From: GCA-002733465 sp965230525
GTDB lineage: Bacteria > Pseudomonadota > Gammaproteobacteria > Enterobacterales > Kangiellaceae
Assembly (NCBI GenBank): GCA_965230525.1
Contig: OZ246008.1
Location: 1,364,001-1,428,000 of the forward strand
Length of the DNA stretch: 64,000 bases
Direction of reading: 5' to 3'
In this document: piece by piece, positions 7,923 to 16,680 of the stretch
Layout: the number at the start of each line of letters is the position of its first letter
Position numbering within the stretch: position 1 is the first letter of the stretch
Notes under the pieces: model-generated
What the model saw: only the letters and a program-made list of their open reading frames with translations
Told to the model about the DNA's origin: nothing
The model's database searches: none
Translations under genes and position numbers: made by a program

Positions 7923-8630
7923 CTATTTAGCCGAGGCATACATTTGCTCGGCTGACTTGTAATTGATCCATGAGGCCAGCACATATTTGTCATTTGAGAT
8001 AGGCACACAGCCACGATGAGTATGAGTAAAGTTGACAGGCGCAAGGATTAAACTGCCTTTGGTCGGTTTTACTTGTGCTTGCTGATAGAAAAATTCAGTT
8101 TCACCACCCTGTTCAACATCGTTCAAATAAATTAACCAAAGCAGGACTCGATGAAGCGACTTTTGCGATCTATCAGTTGGGTGAGGATAATGCTCAGAAT
8201 GCCAATGATGATAGCCTCCACTGCCTTTCGTGTAGCGCTGCAAATTAATTCCGTCACATTCAAAAATAGCACTGCTGAGTGATTCAATTTGAGGATCGCC
8301 TAACTTGGGAATGTCTTCATGAGTAATGGTTCGTAGCTGCTTAGTGTCTGGATCTTGTATAGCGGGCGAAACAGCGCCGGTAATCACAAAGGGAAACTGG
8401 CGAATATAAGCTACTGTCGCTTTTGCAAGTAATTGATTTAATTCAGTACATTCTTGTTGCCACTCTTTAAAACTGGTTATGTGACAATCCAAACTGTCTT
8501 TTTTAGATTTATCGACGCCTGCGCCAGTTCTTCCGGGTTGCTTTTTGGGAAAATTTTCGAATTTTCGAATAAATTTGTCGCATTGCTCATTTGATAATGC
8601 ATTTTTAAATTCAATAATAAAATTTGACAT
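7923..8630 (-). CDS. 2OG-Fe(II) oxygenase, prolyl 4-hydroxylase type
   Basis: A Fe(II)/2-oxoglutarate-dependent dioxygenase of 235 residues, the P4Hc fold. The metal triad appears as HxE in HWHSEHYPHP (about residues 143-150) and a distal His in NFTHTHRG; the Arg of HRG and the Lys of NDKYVLASWI are candidates for 2-oxoglutarate binding. A typical LYLNDVEQGGETEF-like core precedes the distal His. I chose the ATG at 8630 because GAGGA lies five bases upstream; a frame extension to 8696 has no such site. It ends 25 bases from the phosphatase stop, tail to tail. The substrate is unknown. Confidence 0.85.
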   Translation of the reverse strand: MSNFIIEFKNALSNEQCDKFIRKFENFPKKQPGRTGAGVDKSKKDSLDCHITSFKEWQQECTELNQLLAKATVAYIRQFPFVITGAVSPAIQDPDTKQLRTITHEDIPKLGDPQIESLSSAIFECDGINLQRYTKGSGGYHHWHSEHYPHPTDRSQKSLHRVLLWLIYLNDVEQGGETEFFYQQAQVKPTKGSLILAPVNFTHTHRGCVPISNDKYVLASWINYKSAEQMYASAK

Positions 8631-8961
8631 ACTATCCTCGCTCCCAATCAAGCGAATCATATTAGGTGAATTGACATCGAATGTCCAAGCTAGCATTGGC
8701 TCTCGGTATTATTACCTTTAGTTGGCGCAGCTAACGCAATACTTGATTAAACATCAGCTCAGTCTACTTTGGTTCAATCTCCAAAAGTAAGCAAAAAACC
8801 AGAGTTTAGACTAGGCTAATTAAAGGAAACCTTTTGCCTGCGCAGATGCAGTAAGGTGTGGTCATTTAACCTTATGTGCGCATATTAAGTAAGCGTTTAC
8901 TCCTTCTATATTAGTTATTTTTTAGGGTGGATTTCCTGCATTTTCGATAAAAGGTAAATAG

Positions 8962-10974
8962 ATGAAAGTTAAATTAAAAATTCTGTTGGGCTTTGGTGTC
9001 ATCCTTCTTTTTGTACTGATTATCTCAATTACAAATATTCTTAAAGTGGATAGCGTTTCTGAGATTGAACATCAACTTATCGATATTCGATTTCCAAGTG
9101 TACTGGCAGGGGCAGAGCTTAATGATGGTATTAACACCTCATTGGCTGGGCTGCGCGGTTATATGATCCTCGGTAGTGATCCTCAATTGGCAAAGAAGTT
9201 TGAACAAGAATTTTTACAGGGCTGGGAGCTGATTAATGCTTCGATTAATAATTTGACTCAACTTTCTAAAGAGTGGAGTGACCCAGAAAGCATTAAAAAA
9301 CTCAATCAGCTGATAACGCTTGCCAAAGAGTTTAGAGCAGCGCAAAATGAAATCTTAAAAATCTCTCACACCCCCGAAAATACCCCAGCCTTTAATCTAT
9401 TACTTACCGAAGCCGCGCCTCGTGCAAGCCAAGTGCTTGACGCCATTACTACCATCATTAATCGAGAAGATAGCCTTGCTGCCAATAGTGATCGTAAAAA
9501 ACTCTTAAAACTGCTGGCTGATAGTCGCGGTACTTTTGCCATTGGGTTAGCCAATATTAGAGCCTTTCTGCTGACCGGTGATCAAAATTTCGCTGATAAT
9601 TTTAGGCAAAAATGGAAACAAAATGAGCAGGCGTTCCAACAGCTCAATGCGTTGGAAGACCTATTTGATTCAAATCAAAAGCCTGCGTGGCAAACCTACA
9701 AGTCGATTCGTGCTGAGTTCAAACCGCTTCCAGAAAAAATGTTTGAGCTGCGCAACGGCAAAGATTGGAACTTAGCTAACTATTGGCTTGGAACCAAGGC
9801 CGCTCCCAAGGCACAAGCGATAATTGACATACTTAAACAGTTACGTGTGGAGCAAGAAAAATTGGCGGTCGAAAATCAGGCGGACTTGCGCTCGGAAGCT
9901 TCGACAATTAAAACGGTGATAATAATCGGTGCTCTCTTGGTATTTGCTACGGGAATACTTTTGTCAGTTTGGGTGAGTCGAATGATTAGCGTTCCGCTAG
10001 CTAAAGTTGTGAATCAAGCTAAAGCGATTGGAGAACGCGATCTTTCCGGACGCTCTATTCAAGTGAAGGGCGAAGATGAGCTCGCGGAATTGACCGTTTC
10101 GGTCAACACCATGAAACATAACCTTCGCGATGTTGTGCGGTTAATAATGGAAACTTCTGAACAACTAAATCAGTCGGCGGGTGGATTAAAACGAGTTTCA
10201 CAGCAAGCTGAAAACAGTATCAATGAACAACAGTTACAAACTGAGCAAGTGGCTACGGCGATGACTGAAATGAATATTACAGTTGAGGAAGTGAGTAGCA
10301 ATATTTCTGAAAGCGCTCGAGCCGCGCTAGAGGTTAATAAGGTTACAATAGAAGGCAGGCAGCTAGTAGACAGTGTTATTGCGGCAATAGAGCGACTGGT
10401 TAGTCGAATTGAGCGAGCAGCAGAGGTTATTACTCGTTTAGAGCAAGATGGTAAAGAAATTAGCACCGTGATGGAAGTGATTCACGGGGTTGCTGAACAA
10501 ACCAACTTGTTGGCTCTCAATGCTGCTATTGAGGCAGCTAGAGCTGGCGAGCATGGTCGAGGGTTTGCCGTGGTTGCCGATGAAGTAAGAGCGCTTGCAA
10601 GTCGAACTCAAAACTCAACCGAAGAAATAAACACCGTTATTGAAAAGCTACATCGAGGTTTTCAAGAGGCGGTTGAGGTGATGAACAAGAGTCAAGATGA
10701 AGTGAACCAAGCGGTTCAACAAGCTGCGCAAGCTGGACAATCATTGGGCACAATTTCAACATCAATCGAGCGGATTAGTGATATGAGCACGCAAATAGCA
10801 AGTGCCGCCGAAGAGCAAAGTGCAACCACTGAAGAAATCAGTAAAAATGTTGTAATTATTTCTGACACGTCAAAAGCTAATGCAAAGGGCGCGATGGAAA
10901 CGGTGGAAGCAACCAATAACTTGACCAGTCTGGCGGTTCGACTAAAAGAACTATCAGCAAGTTTTAAAGTTTAA
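8962..10974 (+). CDS. Methyl-accepting chemotaxis protein with large helical periplasmic sensor
   Basis: A 670-residue transmembrane chemoreceptor. Membrane segment 1 is at about 5-25 and segment 2 at about 318-338, enclosing a ~290-residue all-helical periplasmic region. Its size and two repeated LRGYMILGSDPQ / IRAFLLTGDQNF-like motifs suggest a helical bimodular (HBM) sensor. A HAMP domain follows (ISVPLAKVVNQAKAIGERDLSG), then the signalling domain with the hairpin tip EQTNLLALNAAIEAARAG (about 512-529) that contacts CheA/CheW. It ends without a CheR-tether pentapeptide. AAGG lies upstream of the ATG. No che genes are adjacent. HBM receptors often sense small organic acids; the ligand here is not predictable. 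Confidence 0.93.
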   Translation: MKVKLKILLGFGVILLFVLIISITNILKVDSVSEIEHQLIDIRFPSVLAGAELNDGINTSLAGLRGYMILGSDPQLAKKFEQEFLQGWELINASINNLTQLSKEWSDPESIKKLNQLITLAKEFRAAQNEILKISHTPENTPAFNLLLTEAAPRASQVLDAITTIINREDSLAANSDRKKLLKLLADSRGTFAIGLANIRAFLLTGDQNFADNFRQKWKQNEQAFQQLNALEDLFDSNQKPAWQTYKSIRAEFKPLPEKMFELRNGKDWNLANYWLGTKAAPKAQAIIDILKQLRVEQEKLAVENQADLRSEASTIKTVIIIGALLVFATGILLSVWVSRMISVPLAKVVNQAKAIGERDLSGRSIQVKGEDELAELTVSVNTMKHNLRDVVRLIMETSEQLNQSAGGLKRVSQQAENSINEQQLQTEQVATAMTEMNITVEEVSSNISESARAALEVNKVTIEGRQLVDSVIAAIERLVSRIERAAEVITRLEQDGKEISTVMEVIHGVAEQTNLLALNAAIEAARAGEHGRGFAVVADEVRALASRTQNSTEEINTVIEKLHRGFQEAVEVMNKSQDEVNQAVQQAAQAGQSLGTISTSIERISDMSTQIASAAEEQSATTEEISKNVVIISDTSKANAKGAMETVEATNNLTSLAVRLKELSASFKV

Positions 10975-11034
10975 CAATTATCAGAATAACTCAAAGTAAT
11001 TATCGAGAGTACAATCCAGCGAGCAAAAAAACCT

Positions 11035-11040
11035 TATAAT
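11035..11040 (+). promoter_or_regulatory. Candidate -10 box upstream of the TPR-GGDEF gene
   Basis: A perfect TATAAT sits about 80 bases before the ATG at 11121. No good -35 box is found 16-18 bases upstream, so the promoter would need an activator or be weak. Confidence 0.35.
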
Positions 11041-11120
11041 ATAGGCTGTTTAAGCGATTCGTCGATTTACTATTATGGTGATTCTATCTATACTCAGAGT
11101 GAGGTAGAGAAATAGAAAGA

Positions 11121-13067
11121 ATGAAAAGTCGGGTCAATTATATTCTAAATAGATATGTTTTGTTTTTTGCTTTGGGATGTGCGTGTCTTCTCAGTGCAAC
11201 GAGCTTTGCCTATTCGATTGATACCACTTCATCTTCTAAAAAGTCATCCCCAACCAGCGCCATTTTTACCGAACAAAGTATTAATGAGCGAATTACACAA
11301 CTCGCTAAGCAAAATTCTAGCGCCCCCAATGCAATCCTAGAAGAACTCGATAGATTAATTTTGCTCAGCGAGAAAAATAGCTGGTCAGCCAACGTGGTTA
11401 AAGCCTCGGTGGTCAAAGCCGAAGTTTTTGCCCGCCTCGAAAATGTTACTGAAGCGCAAAAAATTATTGACGCTAACTTACCTTTGGCAAAGCAGCTGGG
11501 TTTAGAAAAACAAATTACTCGGCTAGAACTCACAGAAGTCAGCATATCGGTAGGAAAAAAAGCATCGATTGAATCGCTGCAAAAACGTCAGGCGATCCTC
11601 GCGAAAGCTGACTCCACGGATGATATCGAACTAGCGGCTGAAATTTATATGGTGGTTGGGCAAAGCGAGTATGCTAAAAGTCACACCACCCACGCACTTA
11701 AACATCTTAAACAAGCCTACCAACTTGCTTCGCAAGTCGATGCTCATAATATAATGGGTGAAACTCTCAGTTCTCTCGCGAATATTTATGTTGGCTTAGA
11801 TGATCCAGAAACCGCTTTGGACTATTATCGTCAGTGTTTAGAGCTTAATAAGATTGTAAAAAGCCCGCTTGCTGACACAATTATTTTATACAACATGGGC
11901 AAGGCCTATTTGGCCAACGAGAAACTCGAACAAGCTAAAAAACATTTTGAACTTTCACTTGATAAAAGTATATCGATTAAAGATGAATTAGGTATTGGGT
12001 GGAGCCGAATATCATTGGCCGAGCTTGCGATTAAAGAACAACGGTTAAAAGATGCGATTAAATATTTGGATGACGCTAGTTCAACAATTGAAAAATCAGG
12101 AGATAAGCGAATAATATTCAGACTGCAGCATAGTAAAGCGCTTAGTCATATTGGTTTAGCGCAATTAGATAAAGCTAAATATGCTTTACAGCAAATGCAG
12201 CAACTTAGCTCAGAGCTAGAAGGTTTGGAATATTTGATGAGTTACCATCATACTCATGCAAAATTTCTTAGTGCTCTCGGTAGCTATAAAGAAGCTTTAA
12301 ACGCGAAAGAGAAATATGCAGAACTGTTGAAGAAGAGCTTTTTGGATAAGCAGCGAAATATTGTACAGAAGTATCGTGTGCAATTTGATAGCGAGTTCAA
12401 GGAGAATCAAAATCGAGTGTTAGTTAAAGACAACGAACTAAAGAATCTCAAGATAAAACAGCAAGAATCAGAGAAGCAGTACTGGCTGCTGATTGTTATT
12501 TTAGCAGGTATCATAATCGTTATTGTTATTTTTCTACTGTTTAAGCAAATTGATAACCGTAATCAATTCAGAAAAATGGCGCTCAGAGACTACCTGACCA
12601 AATCACCAAATCGCAGAGCTATATTACGTGAAGCGGAAGAACGGTTTAATCGTTCATTGCAGGGAAAACAGCCATTTTCCATTGGCATTGTTGATTTCGA
12701 TAAATTTAAAACTCTCAATGATACTTATGGCCATGAGGCTGGTGATCAAGTACTACAGCGGTTTGCTCAAGCCTGCCTAAGCGTGCTACGGAAACAAGAT
12801 GCGTTTGGTCGTTATGGGGGGGAGGAATGGCTAATTGTTTTTTCCGATACCCAAAAAGAATACATTCACTCGATCTTTGATCGGCTCACCGAAGCGCTCA
12901 ATAAGCACCCGATTACAGGAATTGAACAAGCCGGAAAAATCACCTTTAGTATGGGAGTCGCAGAGCTTATACCAGAAAAAGATGCGACACTAAGCGCTTT
13001 AATTTCTCGTGCCGATGCTAATCTATATATTGCTAAGGAGAATGGCCGCGACCAAGTGGTTCTCTAA
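11121..13067 (+). CDS. TPR-containing membrane diguanylate cyclase
   Basis: Makes the second messenger cyclic di-GMP from GTP. An N-terminal signal/anchor (about 10-31) is followed by a ~400-residue helical TPR array (for example IMGETLSSLANIYVGLDDPETALDYYRQCLE), which should be periplasmic. A coiled-coil stretch leads to a membrane segment at about 454-474, then the cytoplasmic GGDEF domain. The active site reads RYGGEEWLIVF (about 564-574): GGEEW instead of GGEEF, a tolerated variation. An RxxD inhibitory site (RKQD) lies five residues before it, so product feedback is likely. This TPR-TM-GGDEF layout is common in marine gammaproteobacteria; the signal is unknown. Confidence 0.92.
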   Translation: MKSRVNYILNRYVLFFALGCACLLSATSFAYSIDTTSSSKKSSPTSAIFTEQSINERITQLAKQNSSAPNAILEELDRLILLSEKNSWSANVVKASVVKAEVFARLENVTEAQKIIDANLPLAKQLGLEKQITRLELTEVSISVGKKASIESLQKRQAILAKADSTDDIELAAEIYMVVGQSEYAKSHTTHALKHLKQAYQLASQVDAHNIMGETLSSLANIYVGLDDPETALDYYRQCLELNKIVKSPLADTIILYNMGKAYLANEKLEQAKKHFELSLDKSISIKDELGIGWSRISLAELAIKEQRLKDAIKYLDDASSTIEKSGDKRIIFRLQHSKALSHIGLAQLDKAKYALQQMQQLSSELEGLEYLMSYHHTHAKFLSALGSYKEALNAKEKYAELLKKSFLDKQRNIVQKYRVQFDSEFKENQNRVLVKDNELKNLKIKQQESEKQYWLLIVILAGIIIVIVIFLLFKQIDNRNQFRKMALRDYLTKSPNRRAILREAEERFNRSLQGKQPFSIGIVDFDKFKTLNDTYGHEAGDQVLQRFAQACLSVLRKQDAFGRYGGEEWLIVFSDTQKEYIHSIFDRLTEALNKHPITGIEQAGKITFSMGVAELIPEKDATLSALISRADANLYIAKENGRDQVVL

Positions 13068-13193
13068 TTTGGCTCCTTTTTAGCAGGCTTAGTTTATCAA
13101 TAACTGATTGTTTTTATTAAATAAATACCCTCCATCTTTATAATTGCCTAGCTCACTCAATTGCTAATCTTGGCTGTTTTTTATACATCCTGC

Positions 13194-13221
13194 TTGACAG
13201 CTGTGTATATATGTATATACT
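13194..13221 (+). promoter_or_regulatory. Sigma-70 promoter of the gntR-ABC operon
   Basis: TTGACA (13194-13199) is followed after 16 bases by TATACT (13216-13221), a match of 6/6 and 5/6. It would start transcription about 30-35 bases before the ATG of the GntR-type regulator. Confidence 0.7.
13205..13220. promoter_or_regulatory. Palindromic operator overlapping the gntR promoter
   Basis: GTATATA-TG-TATATAC is a perfect 7-bp inverted repeat that fills the spacer and reaches into the -10 box. A half-site-like GTATAC follows at 13224-13229. YtrA-type GntR repressors bind such sites and control their own operon, so autorepression is likely. The position is seen; binding is inferred. Confidence 0.6.
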
Positions 13222-13260
13222 GTGTATACCCAATATGCACAGATAAGCTAAGATAAATTA

Positions 13261-13665
13261 ATGCCAACTGATTTTATTTTGTCACAAACCGATGGACGGC
13301 CGATGTATTTGCAAATTATGGAGCAAATCAAAAGCAGAATTACGATCGGTGATTGGCCCGCTGGAAAGAAAATTCCATCGATTCGCGAACTGGCTGCCGC
13401 CACGCGAGTGAGTGTAATCACAGTTAAGCGAGCGTACCAAGAATTAGAGACAGAAGGGGTTATCGTTACTCAGCAAGGCAAGGGCTCATTTATCGCAGAA
13501 ACAGGTAATTTAAGTATTAAGTTAAAGGAGCAAGAAATGGACAAGCATTTACAGCAAGCAATTGATATTGCTCGTTCACTTGGACTAAGCGTGACAGAGT
13601 TACAACAGCGAATTTCTGAACTAAGCAATTCGCCTAGCCGGAAATCTTCGGAGGGCGAAAAATGA
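13261..13665 (+). CDS. GntR-family regulator, YtrA subfamily
   Basis: A short, 134-residue GntR regulator with the winged helix at about 12-78 (PMYLQIMEQIKSRI, GKKIPSIRELAAATRVSVITVKRAYQELETEGVI, GKGSFIA) and a ~45-residue helical tail for dimerisation (LQQAIDIARSLGLSVTELQQRISEL). This size and tail define the YtrA group, which controls linked ABC-exporter genes. Its stop overlaps the start of the ABC ATPase by four bases (ATGA). The palindrome in its own promoter is the likely operator. Inducer unknown; YtrA homologues commonly respond to cell-wall-active compounds. Confidence 0.93.
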   Translation: MPTDFILSQTDGRPMYLQIMEQIKSRITIGDWPAGKKIPSIRELAAATRVSVITVKRAYQELETEGVIVTQQGKGSFIAETGNLSIKLKEQEMDKHLQQAIDIARSLGLSVTELQQRISELSNSPSRKSSEGEK

Positions 13666-14579
13666 GTGAGCTTGCGTTTGAACTTTGTGACGTTGAAAAG
13701 CGATATCCGCACTTTGAACTTCGCGATTTAAATCTGAAGTTGCAAAAAGGTGCCATCATGGGATTTATCGGGCCCAATGGTGCAGGAAAGTCGACAACTA
13801 TTCGAATACTAATGGGTCTTATTCAGCAAGATGCTGGGCAAGTTCAAGTGCTCGACCGTGCTATGCCAAAGCAACAAGTAGAAGCGAAGTGGGATATCGG
13901 CTACGCATCTGAAGACATGCGACTCTATGAAAAAGGTAGCATTCAATGGCATATGGATTTTATGAAATCAATATTTCCTAATTGGGATTCTAACTATGCC
14001 AACACCTTACTTAAACGCTTTGACCTTGTCGCCAATCAGTCAATCAAAGGACTGTCACATGGTCAGCGAGTCAAAGCTGGACTATTAATGGTATTGGCCA
14101 AAAAGCCAAAGCTATTGATCTTAGATGAACCAACCACAGGACTTGACCCGGTTGCCCGACATGAAGTATTGAATGAATTAATGGATGTGATGCTCGATGA
14201 TGATCGAAGTATTTTATTTTCATCTCATAATACCCAAGATGTTGAACAACTCTCGGACTTAATTACCTTTATCGATAAAGGTCAAATCATCGAGTCAAAA
14301 GACAAAGAAAGATTTCTGCAAAGCTGGCGGCGAATTCGTATGAACCTTGCGCAGGGCGCAAAATTAGCAAAGCTACAAGGTGTGGTCGAACAGCGACAAG
14401 TGGGGAGTCAAGTGGTGGTCACGGCAAATGGTTTTACTGATGAAATGGCCGATACGTATAAAAAGTGTGGTGCTGAAATCACGGCAGTTGAAAACATGAC
14501 ATTAGAAGAAATATTTGTCTCTGAAGTGCTTTCTAGTCGACAGACAAATGAGAGTAATTCGCGCGGGCAAGGAGTATAA
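13662..14579 (+). CDS. ABC exporter ATP-binding protein (YtrB-like)
   Basis: ATPase of an ABC-2 type exporter, 305 residues. Walker A is GPNGAGKSTT (about 38-47), the signature is GLSHGQRVKAGL, Walker B is LLILDEPTTGLDP, and the H-loop is FSSHNTQD. The C-terminal ~80 residues form the accessory domain usual in this class. The gene overlaps gntR by four bases and the permease begins one base after its stop, making a three-gene operon. The closest known group is the YtrB/BcrA type ATPase next to YtrA regulators. Substrate unknown. Confidence 0.92.
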   Translation: MSELAFELCDVEKRYPHFELRDLNLKLQKGAIMGFIGPNGAGKSTTIRILMGLIQQDAGQVQVLDRAMPKQQVEAKWDIGYASEDMRLYEKGSIQWHMDFMKSIFPNWDSNYANTLLKRFDLVANQSIKGLSHGQRVKAGLLMVLAKKPKLLILDEPTTGLDPVARHEVLNELMDVMLDDDRSILFSSHNTQDVEQLSDLITFIDKGQIIESKDKERFLQSWRRIRMNLAQGAKLAKLQGVVEQRQVGSQVVVTANGFTDEMADTYKKCGAEITAVENMTLEEIFVSEVLSSRQTNESNSRGQGV

Positions 14580-14580
14580 G

Positions 14581-15273
14581 ATGAATTCAATGACTTTAAA
14601 AAATCGGTCGATCTTTAACAACATTGTGTCAAAAGATTTTCACTTTTCAAAGTTGCCTTTACTAGGCTACTTAACGATTGGCATCATCGCACTATCGATA
14701 CTTGCCATCTTTCCATCATCAGGGTTTTACTTAGCCATTGTATTAATTATGTCAGCGATAATTATTGTTGGTGCTCATTTGATTTTTACTACGGTTATAG
14801 GAGAGCGCAAAGCCAAAACACTGCCGTTCTTAATGGCGTTGCCGATCAAATACAGTCAGTACACAAGTGCAAAAATGGCAATCAACCTATTTGGATTTGT
14901 TATTCCTTGGGCCATTCTGGTGATAGGTATGATGTCGGTCATTTTACTTAACGATACTCTCAAAGATGGCCTAATCCCCTTTTTTACTATTGTGCTCACG
15001 GAGCTATTGGTAGCCCATGTTCTAATTTTAACCATTGCGATGACAACTGAATCGGAAGCTTGGACAATTGTAATTATGACCATTTGTAACATCAGCGTCT
15101 CATTATTCAGTATGTTTGTGGCTCGCTTTACTGAAATAAATCAATACATGCAAACTGATCAAATCGTATGGAACTGTACAGCACTAACCATGCTTGTTTT
15201 AGAGCTAGTGATTATCTTGGGGCTGATTGGGATAACCTATTGGTTGCAATCTCGTAAAACCGATTTTTTATAA
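14581..15273 (+). CDS. ABC-2 type exporter permease
   Basis: A 230-residue membrane protein with six likely helices, the partner of the preceding ATPase. The stretch TTVIGERKAKTLPFLMALPIKYSQYTSAKM is the usual cytoplasmic coupling motif of ABC-2 permeases (GER-T-LPI). The ATG at 14581 has GGAG at a good distance (AAGGAGTATAAG); an in-frame extension upstream would overlap the ATPase gene and lacks such a site. Probably works as a homodimer with a dimer of the ATPase. Confidence 0.88.
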   Translation: MNSMTLKNRSIFNNIVSKDFHFSKLPLLGYLTIGIIALSILAIFPSSGFYLAIVLIMSAIIIVGAHLIFTTVIGERKAKTLPFLMALPIKYSQYTSAKMAINLFGFVIPWAILVIGMMSVILLNDTLKDGLIPFFTIVLTELLVAHVLILTIAMTTESEAWTIVIMTICNISVSLFSMFVARFTEINQYMQTDQIVWNCTALTMLVLELVIILGLIGITYWLQSRKTDFL

Positions 15274-15435
15274 CGCTCCCACTTAGGCAAAATCAAAGCT
15301 AGTTTACTCAATGAAGCAGCTATTCGAGTTTTTAACTCCAATATACAAAAACTAACCGACTAGGTTTCAAAATAAGTGCAAGCAACTTAATTTGGGGTTT
15401 GCTTGTACCTCTAATTCTTTTATAGGTGACAAAAA

Positions 15436-16680
15436 ATGAATCACGCAATTAAAGGCGAGGATACTTCTCGCACTGAAATTTTTAATAAAACAGAAAACCG
15501 AACATCACGATTGTTCTATATGGATAATTTACGAGCATTGGCAATGTTGGTTGGCATTTTATTTCATGCTGCATTGGCTTACAGTCCGCTTATGCATAAT
15601 CTATGGTTTACCAGTAGTCATGATAGCTCTTGGGCTTTCGACCTTTTTGCCTTTTTTACTCATCTATTTCGTATGCCTGTGTTCTTTTTGATTTCTGGCT
15701 TTTTTGCCCTGATGTTGATTGAAAAAAGAGGCATCTCCGGCTTGCTAAAGAATCGATTAATCAGAATAGCGTTACCTTTTATAGTATTTTTTCCGTTGCT
15801 ACTTATCGCTTACATGGCGGTGCTCGGATGGGCCGTCGAGGAGGTTAAGAACTTATCCCCAATGATGCAATTTATAAAGATGATGGCAGCCAATCCCAAT
15901 GCACCTAAGCCACCACTAACGACCATGCATCTGTGGTTCTTATATAATTTAATGATGTTTGTATTAGTCGTTGCTGCTTTATATAAAACAAAATTTTTTG
16001 ATAGCACCCTAATTAAAAAACTATGTTCAAAGCCCGTTTGCTTACTCGTGTTTCCTTTGTTGTTAGTACCTGCATTTGCCAACCAATTTGCACCTCATCC
16101 AGCGCCCGAAAAATTCTACCCGGAACTTTGGTCTTTTGGGCTTTATGGAATGTTCTTCCTATTTGGAGCTGTTATATATACTCAACAATCAGTTTTACAA
16201 CTTTTTGACAAATATAAACATCGACTGCTATTCGTTGCATTGGTTGCCTATGGTTATTTTTATTACTCGCTGCCAGCCACGATTTCCCCTGAACAGACAA
16301 TGAAAATGATGGCCGGATTCCAGTTCGATTTAGCTCATCTACCAATAGCCATTGCTGAAGCTTATGTAGCCGCTTACATGTCGTTCTATCTAATAGCTGC
16401 GGCAAAGACAAGCTTAAATAAATCGAGCAAACTTATGAGGTTGATCGCCGACTCATCTTACTGGATTTATATCATTCATATGCCAGTGTTGTTGATGATT
16501 CAATTTACATTGGCCGATATTGAATTGAACTTATGGATCAAGTTTGTAATTAGCTGTAGCGGCACTTTTCTAATCGGCTTGTTGAGCTATTTAGTCTTAG
16601 TGCGGTGGACGCCAATTGGTTGGATGCTAAATGGAAGAAAAGAAACAGAGAAGCCTAAAAATTTCGTTTTAACACATTAG
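15436..16680 (+). CDS. Acyltransferase-3 family membrane protein (OpgC/MdoC-like)
   Basis: A 414-residue integral membrane protein with about ten helices. The N-terminal pattern RLFYMDNLRALAMLVGILFHAALAYS with catalytic-type His in LFHAA, and MPVFFLISGFFALML, identify the acyltransferase-3 superfamily. OpgC, which adds succinyl groups to periplasmic glucans, has a similar N-terminus, and so do O-antigen and exopolysaccharide acetylases. AGGTGAC precedes the ATG. It overlaps the 3' end of the next gene on the other strand by 26 bases. No glucan genes (opgGH) are nearby, so the substrate is open. Confidence 0.85.
   Translation: MNHAIKGEDTSRTEIFNKTENRTSRLFYMDNLRALAMLVGILFHAALAYSPLMHNLWFTSSHDSSWAFDLFAFFTHLFRMPVFFLISGFFALMLIEKRGISGLLKNRLIRIALPFIVFFPLLLIAYMAVLGWAVEEVKNLSPMMQFIKMMAANPNAPKPPLTTMHLWFLYNLMMFVLVVAALYKTKFFDSTLIKKLCSKPVCLLVFPLLLVPAFANQFAPHPAPEKFYPELWSFGLYGMFFLFGAVIYTQQSVLQLFDKYKHRLLFVALVAYGYFYYSLPATISPEQTMKMMAGFQFDLAHLPIAIAEAYVAAYMSFYLIAAAKTSLNKSSKLMRLIADSSYWIYIIHMPVLLMIQFTLADIELNLWIKFVISCSGTFLIGLLSYLVLVRWTPIGWMLNGRKETEKPKNFVLTH

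Noticed and set aside
8936..8961. Possible flagellar (sigma-28) promoter before the first chemoreceptor
   Set aside because: A TTTCGATAAA-like string is present, but it is only about 10-20 bases from the start codon and lacks a matching TAAA box at the correct spacing.
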